A stretch of DNA of 64,000 bases from an uncultured SAR202 cluster bacterium (GCA_902620405.1 CACNIC010000003.1:43471-107470), one strand, 5' to 3'. Shown: positions 37,693 to 48,326, counted from the stretch's first letter. Numbers and translations: made by a program. The notes: generated by a model from the sequence alone, not told the origin.

Positions 37693-38346
37693 TTGTTAAA
37701 GAAAGAAAGAGCAGATTATATATTAAACAAACTTAATGAATTATACCCAGAGGCACCTATACCGCTTAAACATAATAGCCAATTTGAGTTATTAATAGCA
37801 GTTTTAATGAGTGCTCAATGCACTGATGAGAGAGTAAATCAAATTACTCCAAAATTGTTTAAGATTGGCAATACTCCTGAAAAGATTATGAAAATGTCTA
37901 TTTCAAAAATTGAGAATATTATTAGGTCCTGTGGATTAGCTCCTCAAAAGTCGTCAAATATATTTCATCTATCAAAAATCATTATAGAAAAATATAATTC
38001 AAGAGTTCCTGAAAGCTTCAAAGATCTTGAAAGCTTGCCAGGAGTTGGTCATAAAACAGCAAGCGTAGTAATGTCGCAAGGATTCGGACACCCTGCATTC
38101 CCTGTTGATACCCACATACATCGTCTTGCACAAAGGTGGGGATTAACGAGAGGAAAAAATGTAAAACAAACTGAAAATGATTTAAAAAAACTTTTTCCAA
38201 TTGAAAGCTGGAATAAATTGCACCTGCAATTTATTTTTTACGGAAGATCAAATTGTACTGCAAGAGGCTGCGATGGAACTATATGTGAAATATGTAAATT
38301 TTGTTTTCCTGAAAGAAAGAAACCAATTATTACTAATAAAGCTTAA
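37693..38346 (+). CDS. nth: Endonuclease III (TTG start preferred)
   Basis: LLIAVLMSAQCTDERVNQITPKLF, LPGVGHKTASVVMSQGFGHPAFPVDTHIHRLAQRWGL, Cys-rich C-terminus. Confidence 0.94.
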   Translation: MLKKERADYILNKLNELYPEAPIPLKHNSQFELLIAVLMSAQCTDERVNQITPKLFKIGNTPEKIMKMSISKIENIIRSCGLAPQKSSNIFHLSKIIIEKYNSRVPESFKDLESLPGVGHKTASVVMSQGFGHPAFPVDTHIHRLAQRWGLTRGKNVKQTENDLKKLFPIESWNKLHLQFIFYGRSNCTARGCDGTICEICKFCFPERKKPIITNKA

Positions 38347-38428
38347 ATATAAAAAAATATTTAAATTAAACTCAAAGACAAAGAAATAAAAAAATGTTAG
38401 GATTTCAATTTAAATAAGTATCAACATT

Positions 38429-39412
38429 ATGAAAAAAATAGGTATTATAAACATTACTAGTTATTCTGGTTTAGAGCTTTTAAGGATACTTAAAATGCAC
38501 CCAGAAGTTGAAATTACTCAGGTCACTGGAAGAAGTATGGCAGGTGAAAAATTGAGTAACGTTTTCAATTTTTACAATGGAGACCTAGTTATACAAGATG
38601 AACTAAAAGATAACGTAGATTTAATATTTTCATGTTTACCCCATAAGGCAAGTGCTGAAGTAATCGGGAAATTTGTTAACAACGAAGTTAATACTGTTGA
38701 TCTAAGTGCAGATTTTAGGCTTCCAGTTGAAATTTACGAATCTACATATGAATCAAAGCACCCTTACCCATCTTTAATAAACAAATTTGTTTACGGTTTG
38801 CCAGAATTAAATAAAAAAAAGATTTCTTCTAGTAAATTTATTTCTAATCCTGGATGCTTTCCAACATGTGGGACTATTCCTTTAATTCCACTTATTGGCA
38901 AAAATATTGTAAATATAATAATAGATGCAAAAACTGGGATTTCAGGAGCAGGAAGAAGTAAAAAAATTGAACATAATTTTTCTGAAATATCTGATAATTT
39001 TTCTGCATATTCACTAAATGGTCATAGACATGAACCTGAAATTGAAAATAATTTGAATTTTAAACTACATCTAACAACCCATCTTGCTCCTATGGTAAGG
39101 GGAATATTTTCAACAATTTATTTTCAATCAAATGAAAAAATAGATATTGAAGAATATATTAATTATTTTTCTGAACACCCCTTTGTAAATGTACTTAGTG
39201 AATCCCCTAAAGTTAAAGATGTAAGGGGTACAAATAATTGTAATTTATACTTTCAAGAATTAAAGAAGAATAATGATTTGAATTCATATAGAATAATATC
39301 TGTTATAGATAACTTAACTAAGGGTGCGTCTGGACAAGCAGTACAGAATATGAATTTATTGTTTGATTTTGAAGAAACGCTTGGATTAAATAATATGCCA
39401 TTGTATCCTTAA
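38429..39412 (+). CDS. argC: N-acetyl-gamma-glutamyl-phosphate reductase
   Basis: SGLELLRILKMHPEVEI, LPHKASAEV, VYGLPELNKKKI, SNPGCFPTCGTIPLIPLI, THLAPMVRGI, GASGQAVQNMNLLF. Confidence 0.96.
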   Translation: MKKIGIINITSYSGLELLRILKMHPEVEITQVTGRSMAGEKLSNVFNFYNGDLVIQDELKDNVDLIFSCLPHKASAEVIGKFVNNEVNTVDLSADFRLPVEIYESTYESKHPYPSLINKFVYGLPELNKKKISSSKFISNPGCFPTCGTIPLIPLIGKNIVNIIIDAKTGISGAGRSKKIEHNFSEISDNFSAYSLNGHRHEPEIENNLNFKLHLTTHLAPMVRGIFSTIYFQSNEKIDIEEYINYFSEHPFVNVLSESPKVKDVRGTNNCNLYFQELKKNNDLNSYRIISVIDNLTKGASGQAVQNMNLLFDFEETLGLNNMPLYP

Positions 39413-39427
39413 TAACCTATTAGTAAG

Positions 39428-39504
39428 GCCCCGTTAGTGTAGCGGCCTAACACGCCACCCTTTCAAGGTGGAGATCACGAGTTCGAATCTCGTACGGGGT
39501 ACCA
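39428..39504 (+). tRNA. tRNA-Glu (anticodon TTC), CCA encoded
   Basis: Cloverleaf by eye: GCCCCGT/ACGGGGT acceptor (G1.U72), D stem GTGT/ACAC, anticodon stem CCACC/GGTGG with loop CTTTCAA, T stem ACGAG/CTCGT with TTCGAAT, A73 + CCA. Confidence 0.95.
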
Positions 39505-39510
39505 AAAAAA

Positions 39511-40404
39511 ATGATTACAGACGTTCATACACATATTCCTTCACATCAAAAAAAAGTTCCTGATTCAGAAATAAGATTTGATGAATCTATGCAGTCTGGA
39601 TCTCAATTCAAAACTAAATTAACTAATTCTGTTGATGATTATTTAAGCTCTATGGAAAATGTAGAGTTTAGTTTTATATTTGGTATAGCTAGAAAACCTT
39701 GGGATGCTAAATCAGAAATATTATCAGCACCTGGGTGGGATAAAAAATTTAATCATAATGATATCGCATCTATAGTTTCTAAATTATCTCCAAAAAAAAT
39801 TGTCCCCTTTATGTCTCTTCATCCAATGGATCAAAATTTAGATTACGAGTATAAAAGGTGCCTTAATGAATTAGATATTAAGGGTATTAAATTAGGTCCT
39901 AATTATCAAGATTTTCATCCTCATTCAGTTGAAGCCATGAACCTCTATTCTAGGCTTGAAAATGACAATGTACCTATCATTTTTCATCAAGGGACTTCCC
40001 CTGTAACTAATGCTCCTTTAGAATACTCTCACCCTAGATTCATAGACAAGATAGCTACAGTATTCCCAAATCTTAAAATGATCCTTGCTCATCTTGGTCA
40101 TCCTTGGCAAGAATATTGCATGTCTGTTGTAAGAAAACATAAGAATGTATACGCAGATCTGTCAGCTCAATTTTATAGACCATGGTCTTTTTGGCAAGGA
40201 ATGAATTTATTTAGTGAATGGGGGGTTTTAGATAAAGTTTTTTTTGGGTCCGATTGGCCAGTTACAACGCCTCAACAAACCGAAGAAGGAATAAATAATT
40301 TAAACCTTTATGCTAAACAATTTAATTTGCCAAAAATTCCAGATGAAGATCTTAAAAATATTTTAAACAGAAATGCAGTTAAGATATTAGATATTAAAAT
40401 TTAA
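39511..40404 (+). CDS. Amidohydrolase family (amidohydrolase_2) protein
   Basis: MITDVHTHIP, IKGIKLGPNYQDFHP, PIIFHQGTSP, MILAHLGHPW, FFGSDWPVTTP. Confidence 0.92.
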   Translation: MITDVHTHIPSHQKKVPDSEIRFDESMQSGSQFKTKLTNSVDDYLSSMENVEFSFIFGIARKPWDAKSEILSAPGWDKKFNHNDIASIVSKLSPKKIVPFMSLHPMDQNLDYEYKRCLNELDIKGIKLGPNYQDFHPHSVEAMNLYSRLENDNVPIIFHQGTSPVTNAPLEYSHPRFIDKIATVFPNLKMILAHLGHPWQEYCMSVVRKHKNVYADLSAQFYRPWSFWQGMNLFSEWGVLDKVFFGSDWPVTTPQQTEEGINNLNLYAKQFNLPKIPDEDLKNILNRNAVKILDIKI

Positions 40405-42515
40405 GATATTCCAGATGAGGTGTCCTTAAATCTTTTTTTATATTCTTCTCTTAAACCATTATATTTACTGCCTAATTTAATTTTGCTAAACACAATATTT
40501 TTTGCCCATTTTCTGGAGATTTTTAAAGTCATCTCATCGCTGATCATTTTATATGAAATATCGCTTATACCACTTTGCCTGCTTCCAATATAATCACCTG
40601 GACCTCTAAGTTTTAAATCAGCTTCGGCTAAATCAAATCCATCCTTTGTTTTTTTAAATAAATCTAATCTCTCAAAAGACTCTTCTGATAAATTTCTTGT
40701 AAATAAATAACAGAAGCTCTTTTTATTACTTCTTCCAACTCTACCTCTTATTTGGTGCAATTGAGCCATTCCAAATCTGTCAGATGATTCAATAATAATA
40801 CATGTAGCATTTGGTATATCTACACCAACTTCAATGACTGGTGTAGCAATTAATAGATCAAAATTTTTATTTTTGAAATTTTCCATAACCTGACTTTTTT
40901 CATTAATATCCATTTCTCCATGCAAAAAGTCATATTTGATTTTTGAAAGTTCCGAATTTTCAATTTCATCTTTTATTTCTTCAATTGAAACTGCATTAAT
41001 TTTTTCAGACTTATGTATTAATGGACATACTATAAAAACTTGATTACCCTTACTTATTTCACTTAATACCTTTTTATATGCATCTGACTTCTCGTCTTCG
41101 TTCCTGCACCACCTTGTATCAATAGGCTTCCTTACTGAAGGGACTTGTTTTATTGAACTAATATCAAGATCTCCATAAATTGTTAAAGCTAAACTTCTTG
41201 GAATAGGGGTAGCTGACATAGATAAAATATGAGGAATCTTTGTTTTTTTTAATAACTCATCACGTTGATTTACACCGAATCTATGCTGTTCATCTATTAC
41301 AACATAACTCAAATTATATGGTTTAAAATTTTCTTGAAATAATGTATGTGTGCCAATAATTAAATCAATCTCTCTATTTTCAATTAATTTATACACTAAT
41401 TTTTTATAATTTGCAGTTTGGCTACCTGTTAATAGAGCCACAACAATTTGCTTATTTAACAATCCAGGAAGGACTATCTTGCTTATAGATTTATCGTAAT
41501 CCAAAAAAGGTTCACCAATAAAATTTTTTATAATGTTTAAATAATGTTGCTCTGCTAATATTTCCGTTGGAGCCATCATAGCACCCTGTAGTCCTGAATT
41601 AATTACTGCAAAAAGGCTAATTAAAGCTACAAGAGTTTTCCCGCTACCAACTTCACCTTGCAACATCCTTCGCATTGGAACATTTTTTGATAAATCATTT
41701 AGAACTTCATCTAAGCAAGTTAACTGATCTTTTGTTAAATCAAATTCAAAATAATTTTTAAAATCATTAATTATATCTTTTCGAATATCAACTCTTATTC
41801 CAGATAGTTTTTTTTCTCTTTCACGCCTTCTAGTTAGCATGTATATCTGATTAAAAAGCATTTTTTCAAAAGTAAATCTTTTAATAGATTTATCTAGCAT
41901 TTCAATAGTTTTCGGAAAATGAATATTCCTATATGAATCATTGATATTTATTAAATTAGTATCTTCTAAAATTTCAAAAGGGATATAGTCATTAAACTTA
42001 TCTTTATATTTATCTAAACATTTTTTTACAATATTTCTAAATGTAGCTTGAGGGATAACTTCTTTGAGAGAATAAAAAGGTAATATCTTTTCATCAAGTA
42101 AGTTTTCTAGATTTTGATTCTCTATTAATTCAGTTTCTGGATTAGTAAGTTGAATTTTATTTTTGAATTTAGTAATTTTTCCACTTACTAAAATTGTTTT
42201 CCCTTTTTTATATTTTGAAGCAAGGTAAGGTTGTCCATACCAAATAATATCAAGAAAGCCAGTGTCATCAGTTATTGTAGCCGAGCAAGAACTCATCTTT
42301 TTGGAAAAATTTACTTTTTTTATATTGATGACTTTGCCTAGAATTGTTACATTGTCATCTTTTTTACATTGATATATTTTTTTTAAGTCAGAGTAGTCAG
42401 TATATTTATAAGGATGATAATTAACTAATTGGATTGGGCTATTTATTCCAAGTTCGTTTAATTTTGACTCTGTTGTTTTTCTTATATTTAAATCTTTGGC
42501 TAGGCTTCTATTCAA
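40401..42515 (-). CDS. recG: ATP-dependent DNA helicase RecG
   Basis: LQGEVGSGKTLVALI, VIDEQHRFGVNQR, LSMSATPIPRSLALTIYGDLD, ATPVIEVGVDIPNATCIIIESSDRFGMAQLHQIRGRVGR. Confidence 0.98.
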   Translation of the reverse strand: MNRSLAKDLNIRKTTESKLNELGINSPIQLVNYHPYKYTDYSDLKKIYQCKKDDNVTILGKVINIKKVNFSKKMSSCSATITDDTGFLDIIWYGQPYLASKYKKGKTILVSGKITKFKNKIQLTNPETELIENQNLENLLDEKILPFYSLKEVIPQATFRNIVKKCLDKYKDKFNDYIPFEILEDTNLININDSYRNIHFPKTIEMLDKSIKRFTFEKMLFNQIYMLTRRREREKKLSGIRVDIRKDIINDFKNYFEFDLTKDQLTCLDEVLNDLSKNVPMRRMLQGEVGSGKTLVALISLFAVINSGLQGAMMAPTEILAEQHYLNIIKNFIGEPFLDYDKSISKIVLPGLLNKQIVVALLTGSQTANYKKLVYKLIENREIDLIIGTHTLFQENFKPYNLSYVVIDEQHRFGVNQRDELLKKTKIPHILSMSATPIPRSLALTIYGDLDISSIKQVPSVRKPIDTRWCRNEDEKSDAYKKVLSEISKGNQVFIVCPLIHKSEKINAVSIEEIKDEIENSELSKIKYDFLHGEMDINEKSQVMENFKNKNFDLLIATPVIEVGVDIPNATCIIIESSDRFGMAQLHQIRGRVGRSNKKSFCYLFTRNLSEESFERLDLFKKTKDGFDLAEADLKLRGPGDYIGSRQSGISDISYKMISDEMTLKISRKWAKNIVFSKIKLGSKYNGLREEYKKRFKDTSSGIS

Positions 42516-42524
42516 AGTTTAAAT

Positions 42525-43421
42525 CTACTCAGGAGCATCACCAATGAATGCTACCCCCACAGCTCCTGGGCCAGCATGAGCACCAATTGCAGGACCAAAT
42601 TGTGCTTTTACAACATCACCAATATACATGTTTTTTGTAGATGCATTGCTATCCTTATTTCCTTTTTTTGATTCCTGATTTCCAGACAATGAATTGTACA
42701 ATGCCCTAGAATCAAATGATTCCGTAGTTTGCATTACAGCCATTCCTTGGTGATTCTTGTAGCTTTCTGCTTCTCTTCTAAGAAATGAAAGAGCTTTTAC
42801 CATTGATCTCGGTCTTGAAATTGCAATAACTTCACCATCCCTATTTCCAATTACAGGCTTAACATTTAGAAGTGCTCCAAAAAATGCTGCAGCTGAACTT
42901 ACTCTGCCACCTCTTTTTAGATATTCTACTGTTTCACAAGCTACAATAATTCTTGATTTTCTAACAAGATCCTTTGCATATTTTTCAAGATCTTTTATTT
43001 TCGAAGATTTTTTCTCTTTAAGCATTTCAGCAACTTTAATTATTACTAATCCTGTCCCCATGGAAACACTTAAACTATCTACAACAGTAATTTTTCCTTT
43101 TCCGACTTTATCTGCCGCTTGAACCGCTGAATTATAAGTACCACTTACTTTTGAGGATATGTGAATAGATAAAATTTCATCATACTTTTTTAGTAAATTA
43201 TTATAGATTTTTTCAAAGTCACCTGGTGATGGTTGTGAAGTGGTAGGAAAATCATTACTAGAAGTAAGTTTTTTATAAAATTCATCTCCAGTAATGTCAA
43301 CATTTTCTTTGTATACTTTATCTCCGAAAGTTACATTAACAGGAACTTCGGTTATGTTAAATTTTTTTAAAATATCTTTTGGTAGATCGCATGCACTATC
43401 TGAAACTATGGCTATCGACAT
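42525..43421 (-). CDS. DegV-family fatty-acid-binding protein (FakB-like)
   Basis: IAIVSDSACDLPKDILKKFNITEVPVNVTF, TSQPSPGDFEKIY, FGPAIGAHAGPGAVGVAF. Confidence 0.94.
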   Translation of the reverse strand: MSIAIVSDSACDLPKDILKKFNITEVPVNVTFGDKVYKENVDITGDEFYKKLTSSNDFPTTSQPSPGDFEKIYNNLLKKYDEILSIHISSKVSGTYNSAVQAADKVGKGKITVVDSLSVSMGTGLVIIKVAEMLKEKKSSKIKDLEKYAKDLVRKSRIIVACETVEYLKRGGRVSSAAAFFGALLNVKPVIGNRDGEVIAISRPRSMVKALSFLRREAESYKNHQGMAVMQTTESFDSRALYNSLSGNQESKKGNKDSNASTKNMYIGDVVKAQFGPAIGAHAGPGAVGVAFIGDAPE

Positions 43422-43488
43422 CTTTCCCCCTACGGAATTATTTATTTATTATAATTTACAAGATTGAAACTACCCTGTAAATAGACCA

Positions 43489-45057
43489 TTACTCAACAGA
43501 AACAATAAAATCATATTCAGAAGAAGAATGAGTTATCCTCTCCACGCCGTCTAATTCAAAGTTTTCTTCTAAATATTTTTGAATTTTAGAGGACTCTTCA
43601 TGCTTATTTTCATGAGATAAAATAGTTACAAATCTATGATCTAAATCTTTCAAGTTGTTATTTAAATCTAAATTTTCTACATCTGAATCAGATAGATGTA
43701 TAGAAATGTTTTCATCCAAAGCAGATGAGATGTTAATCATATTTTCATTTAAATCAGTCTCAGGGCTAAATGCAAAAATAGATGAAATAAGTTCTGAATC
43801 ATTGCTTGATTGAATAATTTTAAAATTACTACTTATAGAATCTGCAAATTTACTTAATTTTTCATTTACTTTAATCGAATTTCCAATAATAAGGACATTT
43901 TCTGATTCAATTCTTTTTATCAAATTATAAAATTTTGACTTATCAATTTCTTCAAAATCTTTATTTGAAAGGAAGCTTATTGACCCAAAAGTATTTTTTT
44001 TCAAGAAATTTGTTATCCCTTCTCCCGAAGTTATTGCAAGAATTGAAACGTTATTTTTGAATTTTTGAGAAACATTACTTTTCATTTCATCAAACTGTTC
44101 ATCCATGTTTGAAATATTTTCATTTGATATTTCACCAAACTTTTTTGAAAATTCTAAAATTTCACCAGGGCTTTCAGAATGAATATGAACTTTGCACACC
44201 GAATCAGAACCAGAAACGACTAGAGATCTTCCTTTATCAGATAGCTGATCTTTAATTTTTTCTATATCAATACCTTTGCCAGAAATAGCAAAAACAACGC
44301 AGTATCCCCAATCATCATGAGAGGAGTCTTGGAAAAACTCCTTATTGAAGCTTCTTTCTTGAGGTATATTCGGAATAAAAGAGTAGGAGCCATCTAATTT
44401 TAAATTCACATTTCCTTTATTATCTATTCCTAAACAATTAAAAGCTGCTTCTAGCATCACAGAAAATCCATAAGCACCAGAATCAATTACATTTGCCTTC
44501 TTTAATAATTCCATTTGATTAATTGTTTCATCAGCTGCATTTTTCGCACTTTTAGAAATTTCTTCAAAAACTTCAACGAAACTCATGTTTTTATTTTTTA
44601 GTGACTTAGCTTTTGAAGCGCATTCTCTCATTATGGTAATCATGGTACCTTCTTGAGGTTCATGTACAGATGTATAAGCATATTCATATGTTTTATCAAA
44701 AGATTCACTTAACTCTTTTAGCCCTAATTCATTTGAACCTTTCATTGCGCTATTAATACCTCTAAAAAGTTGTGCTACTAAAAGACCGCTATTTCCTTGA
44801 GCAGAAAGTAAAGCAAAATCTGCAACACTTTTTGACAACTCGTCAAAATTATTTAAATTAGACTTATCTTTAAGACTATCTTGAATGCCTTTTATAGATA
44901 CATACATGTTTGTGCCAGTATCTGCATCAGGGACAGGGAATACATTTAGTGAATTCATATAATCTTTGTGCTTTTCGAGAGCCAAAGTAAAAATTTTTAT
45001 TAGCTCAACATATTCAAAAGAGTTTAGGCCACTTTTTGCCAAAGATGTACTACTCAT
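43489..45057 (-). CDS. DAK2-domain protein, fatty acid kinase FakA/YloV-like
   Basis: LNVFPVPDADTGTNMYVSI, SAQGNSGLLVAQLFRGI, EPQEGTMITIMRECA, DSGAYGFSVMLE, KVHIHSESPGEIL. Confidence 0.94.
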   Translation of the reverse strand: MSSTSLAKSGLNSFEYVELIKIFTLALEKHKDYMNSLNVFPVPDADTGTNMYVSIKGIQDSLKDKSNLNNFDELSKSVADFALLSAQGNSGLLVAQLFRGINSAMKGSNELGLKELSESFDKTYEYAYTSVHEPQEGTMITIMRECASKAKSLKNKNMSFVEVFEEISKSAKNAADETINQMELLKKANVIDSGAYGFSVMLEAAFNCLGIDNKGNVNLKLDGSYSFIPNIPQERSFNKEFFQDSSHDDWGYCVVFAISGKGIDIEKIKDQLSDKGRSLVVSGSDSVCKVHIHSESPGEILEFSKKFGEISNENISNMDEQFDEMKSNVSQKFKNNVSILAITSGEGITNFLKKNTFGSISFLSNKDFEEIDKSKFYNLIKRIESENVLIIGNSIKVNEKLSKFADSISSNFKIIQSSNDSELISSIFAFSPETDLNENMINISSALDENISIHLSDSDVENLDLNNNLKDLDHRFVTILSHENKHEESSKIQKYLEENFELDGVERITHSSSEYDFIVSVE

Positions 45058-45736
45058 TATCGCTTTCCATACTACTATACAGAGACATTATATTAGATTT
45101 AACATCACCATTCCAAAAAATTGATGAGCCAGATATAAATACATTTGCACCTGCTTCAAGGCAATCCTTAATATTTGAATTATTAATGCCACCATCAACA
45201 CCAATTTCAAAGGTATTATTTAAATTTTTTTGATTACAATATTTTTTAATTTTTTTTATTTTATCTAAAACTTTTTTATTAAATTTCTGTCCTGAATAGC
45301 CTGGGTTAACGCACATTATTAATACTCGATCAATTTGATCAATATATTTAAAAATATTTTCTACATCTGTTAATGGATTTATCGCAATTCCAACTTTTAT
45401 ATCTTTAGATTTAATTAATTCAATTATTGATTTATGATCAGAAGTAGCTTCATAATGGAAAGTGATTGTTTGAACATTTAATTTAGAAAATTGTTCAATG
45501 TTTTTTTCTGGATTATCTACCATAAGATGTACATCTACAGGCAAATTAATATCTTTTTTTATTGATTTTAAAATAATTGGACCCATTGAAATTTCTTCAA
45601 CAAATCTACCATCCATAACGTCAAAATGAATTTCGTTGCAACCAAATTCTTTCAAGTTCTTAACATTTTTTGAAATATTCAAAAAGTCTGCAGCTAATAT
45701 CGATGCTGATAGAGTATATTTATTTGACTTAACCAT
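45050..45736 (-). CDS. rpe: Ribulose-phosphate 3-epimerase
   Basis: SASILAADFLNI, IHFDVMDGRFV, VDVHLMVDNPE, MCVNPGYSGQKF, GVDGGINNSNI. Confidence 0.97.
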   Translation of the reverse strand: MVKSNKYTLSASILAADFLNISKNVKNLKEFGCNEIHFDVMDGRFVEEISMGPIILKSIKKDINLPVDVHLMVDNPEKNIEQFSKLNVQTITFHYEATSDHKSIIELIKSKDIKVGIAINPLTDVENIFKYIDQIDRVLIMCVNPGYSGQKFNKKVLDKIKKIKKYCNQKNLNNTFEIGVDGGINNSNIKDCLEAGANVFISGSSIFWNGDVKSNIMSLYSSMESDNE

Positions 45737-45738
45737 AC

Positions 45739-47097
45739 TTAAAGCTTAAGGGTCTTCTTGGCAGTTATGATTTCTTTTTTAACTTGAACTTTTGAAGTCC
45801 CACCTTTAAGTTTTCTGGAATTAATACTTTTAAATAAATCAATTTTTAAATTGAAATCTACATCAAGTTTTTCGTTAAGTTCCTTGGAGTTAAGGTCAGA
45901 TATGACTTTACCTTGTTTTTTTAATTTCTTAGTTAAATTTGAAACCTTTATATGAGCTTCTCTAAACGGCATGCCTTTTAATGATAATAAATCAGCTATA
46001 TCAGTGGCTAAAATATTTCCATCAGTAGCATTTTTAAGTTTATCTTTGTTAAACTTAGACTTTTTAATTATCTGTGTCATATTTACTAATGAATTAGAAA
46101 ATTCATCAACAGAGTCTAAAAGTGGTTTTTTATCTTCTTGCATATCCCTATTATAAGAAAAAGGTAGGGACTTCATGGTAACGAGTAAAGAAATAAAATT
46201 ACCTAAAATTCCTCCGAACTTCCCTCTAATCAATTCTAAGAAGTCAGGATTTCTTTTTTGAGGCATCATACTAGAAGTTGTAACTACATCATCTGAAAGT
46301 TCTATAAATTCAAATTCTTCTGAAGACCAAATGATGAATTCCTCAGATATTCTCGATAAATGCATCATTGAAATTGCAATTGAAGACAAAAATTCAATAA
46401 TGAAATCTCTATCACTTACTCCATCTATACTATTAGAATTAATCTTCTTGAAATTTAATTCTTTTGCAATAAAGTTTCTATCAAGTTTATAAAATGAACC
46501 AGCTACTGCGCCAGAGCCCAAAATTAATTCATCTGAAATTTCATAACAATTTAATAATCTTGCTTTGTCTCTTTGCAACATTTCATAATATGCCATTAGT
46601 TGGTGTGAAAGTAGTATTGGTTGAGCTCTTTGAAGGTGAGTGTATGATGGCATTACAAAGTCTAAATGGCTTTCTGCTTTTAATACAATCTCTTTTTGCA
46701 GTGTTTCAATTTTGCTAAATAAATCAAGTATTGAATTTTTCACATACATTCTTTCTATTGTTGCAATTTGATCATTCCTAGATTTACCTGTATGTATTTT
46801 CCCAGCATATGGACCTACTAAGTCATGCAATCTACTTTCAATATTCATATGAATATCTTCGAGTTCTGGTCTCCATTCAAACTTTTTATTTTTAATTTCC
46901 TTAAAAATATTTTTTAGAGCCTTCTCTATGCTTCTCTGTTCTTTGGGATTAAGAATATTTATTTTTGCTAAAGCTTTGCTGTATGCGATAGATAACTCAA
47001 TATCTTCTTTGTATAGCCTTTTATCTTGACTCAAGGAAGAACTAAAATTGCTTATTAATTTTTTTGAAAAAACTTTATCTGTATTATTTTTTTTCAT
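45739..47097 (-). CDS. argH: Argininosuccinate lyase
   Basis: KIHTGKSRNDQIAT, YTHLQRAQPILLSHQLMAY, LGSGAVAG, SSMMPQKRNPDFLELIRGK. Confidence 0.97.
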   Translation of the reverse strand: MKKNNTDKVFSKKLISNFSSSLSQDKRLYKEDIELSIAYSKALAKINILNPKEQRSIEKALKNIFKEIKNKKFEWRPELEDIHMNIESRLHDLVGPYAGKIHTGKSRNDQIATIERMYVKNSILDLFSKIETLQKEIVLKAESHLDFVMPSYTHLQRAQPILLSHQLMAYYEMLQRDKARLLNCYEISDELILGSGAVAGSFYKLDRNFIAKELNFKKINSNSIDGVSDRDFIIEFLSSIAISMMHLSRISEEFIIWSSEEFEFIELSDDVVTTSSMMPQKRNPDFLELIRGKFGGILGNFISLLVTMKSLPFSYNRDMQEDKKPLLDSVDEFSNSLVNMTQIIKKSKFNKDKLKNATDGNILATDIADLLSLKGMPFREAHIKVSNLTKKLKKQGKVISDLNSKELNEKLDVDFNLKIDLFKSINSRKLKGGTSKVQVKKEIITAKKTLKL

Positions 47098-47098
47098 A

Positions 47099-48316
47099 TT
47101 AATCTGTTAGCTCATCATGAATTTGCTGTTTTCTTTGAATTCTAGATGGAAGGCTGTATATGTCAATAAACCCTTCGGCTGAATCATGCTTAAACTTATC
47201 GTCATTAGAGTAAGTAGCTAAATCATACGAGTAAAGTGAATAAGGGGACTTAGCTCCAACAACATCACATTTCGATTTATATAATTTTATTCTTACCTCG
47301 CCTGTCATATATCTACACGAACTTTTACAATATGCATCTAAATTTTCCCTTAAACCAGAAAACCACCTACCGTCATATACGAGATCTGAATAATTGCTTG
47401 AAATCATATTTTTCATCCTTGACTGATCTCTATTTAAAACCAATTTCTCAAGTGATTGGAAAGCATTATGGATAACAGTAGCTCCGGGAGCTTCGTAAAC
47501 TTCTCTAGATTTAATACCAACCAATCTATTTTCAACATGAACTACCCTTCCTACTCCATGATCTCCAGCAATTAGATTTAATTTTTCAATTATTTCCAAA
47601 AAATCCATTGTCTCTCCATTTAATTTATTAGGCATACCTTCTTTAAACCCAATTTCTATGTATGCAGGATCATTTGGAGTATCCTCTAAATTCTTTGTTA
47701 TTAAATATGCATCTTCTGGTGGCTCTACCCATGGATCTTCTAAATCTTCGCCTTCTATAGCTAGTCCCCATAAGTTCCTGTCAATTGAGTAAACTCTTTC
47801 TTCAACACCTGGCAATTTTATTCCAAGTTTTTCAGCATATTCTTTTTCTTGATCTCTAGTTAAAGAAGCTTCTCTTGCTGGAGCTATAATTTCTAAAGGT
47901 TCATTAGCTGAAAGTGTTTTAATAGCTGTATCAAACCTAACCTGATCATTTCCTTTTCCTGTACAGCCATGAGCTACTGCTCTCGCGTTGTATTTGTAAG
48001 CAACTTCAACTAACTTTTTTGCCATTAATGGCCTGCCAATAGATGTTGCTAATAAATAATTATTTTCATAAATCACTCCAGCTTTTAGACTAGGTAAAAT
48101 AAAATCTTTAACAAATTCATTTTTAACATCTAAAATAACGCAATCTAAAGCACCTGCTTTTTTAGCTCTTGATTCTAGGTCATCTGAAAATTGACCACCA
48201 CCTAAATCCACTGTCAGGGTAATTACTTCATAACCATAATTTTCTTTGATCCAATCAATTGAAATAGTTGAATCTAAACCTCCGCTGTAAGCTAATACAG
48301 CAATATCTTTTGCCAT
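47099..48316 (-). CDS. argG: Argininosuccinate synthase
   Basis: VLAYSGGLDSTISIDWI, ATSIGRPLMAKKLVEVA, VAHGCTGKGNDQVRFD, AIEGEDLEDPW. Confidence 0.98.
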   Translation of the reverse strand: MAKDIAVLAYSGGLDSTISIDWIKENYGYEVITLTVDLGGGQFSDDLESRAKKAGALDCVILDVKNEFVKDFILPSLKAGVIYENNYLLATSIGRPLMAKKLVEVAYKYNARAVAHGCTGKGNDQVRFDTAIKTLSANEPLEIIAPAREASLTRDQEKEYAEKLGIKLPGVEERVYSIDRNLWGLAIEGEDLEDPWVEPPEDAYLITKNLEDTPNDPAYIEIGFKEGMPNKLNGETMDFLEIIEKLNLIAGDHGVGRVVHVENRLVGIKSREVYEAPGATVIHNAFQSLEKLVLNRDQSRMKNMISSNYSDLVYDGRWFSGLRENLDAYCKSSCRYMTGEVRIKLYKSKCDVVGAKSPYSLYSYDLATYSNDDKFKHDSAEGFIDIYSLPSRIQRKQQIHDELTD

Positions 48317-48326
48317 AAAGACTCCC

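Noticed and set aside
38245-38320. Atypical Cys spacing in endonuclease III (CTARGCDGTICEICKFC) as a new Fe-S type
   Set aside because: Resembles a variant Nth C-terminus I recall from other lineages; needs an alignment before any claim.
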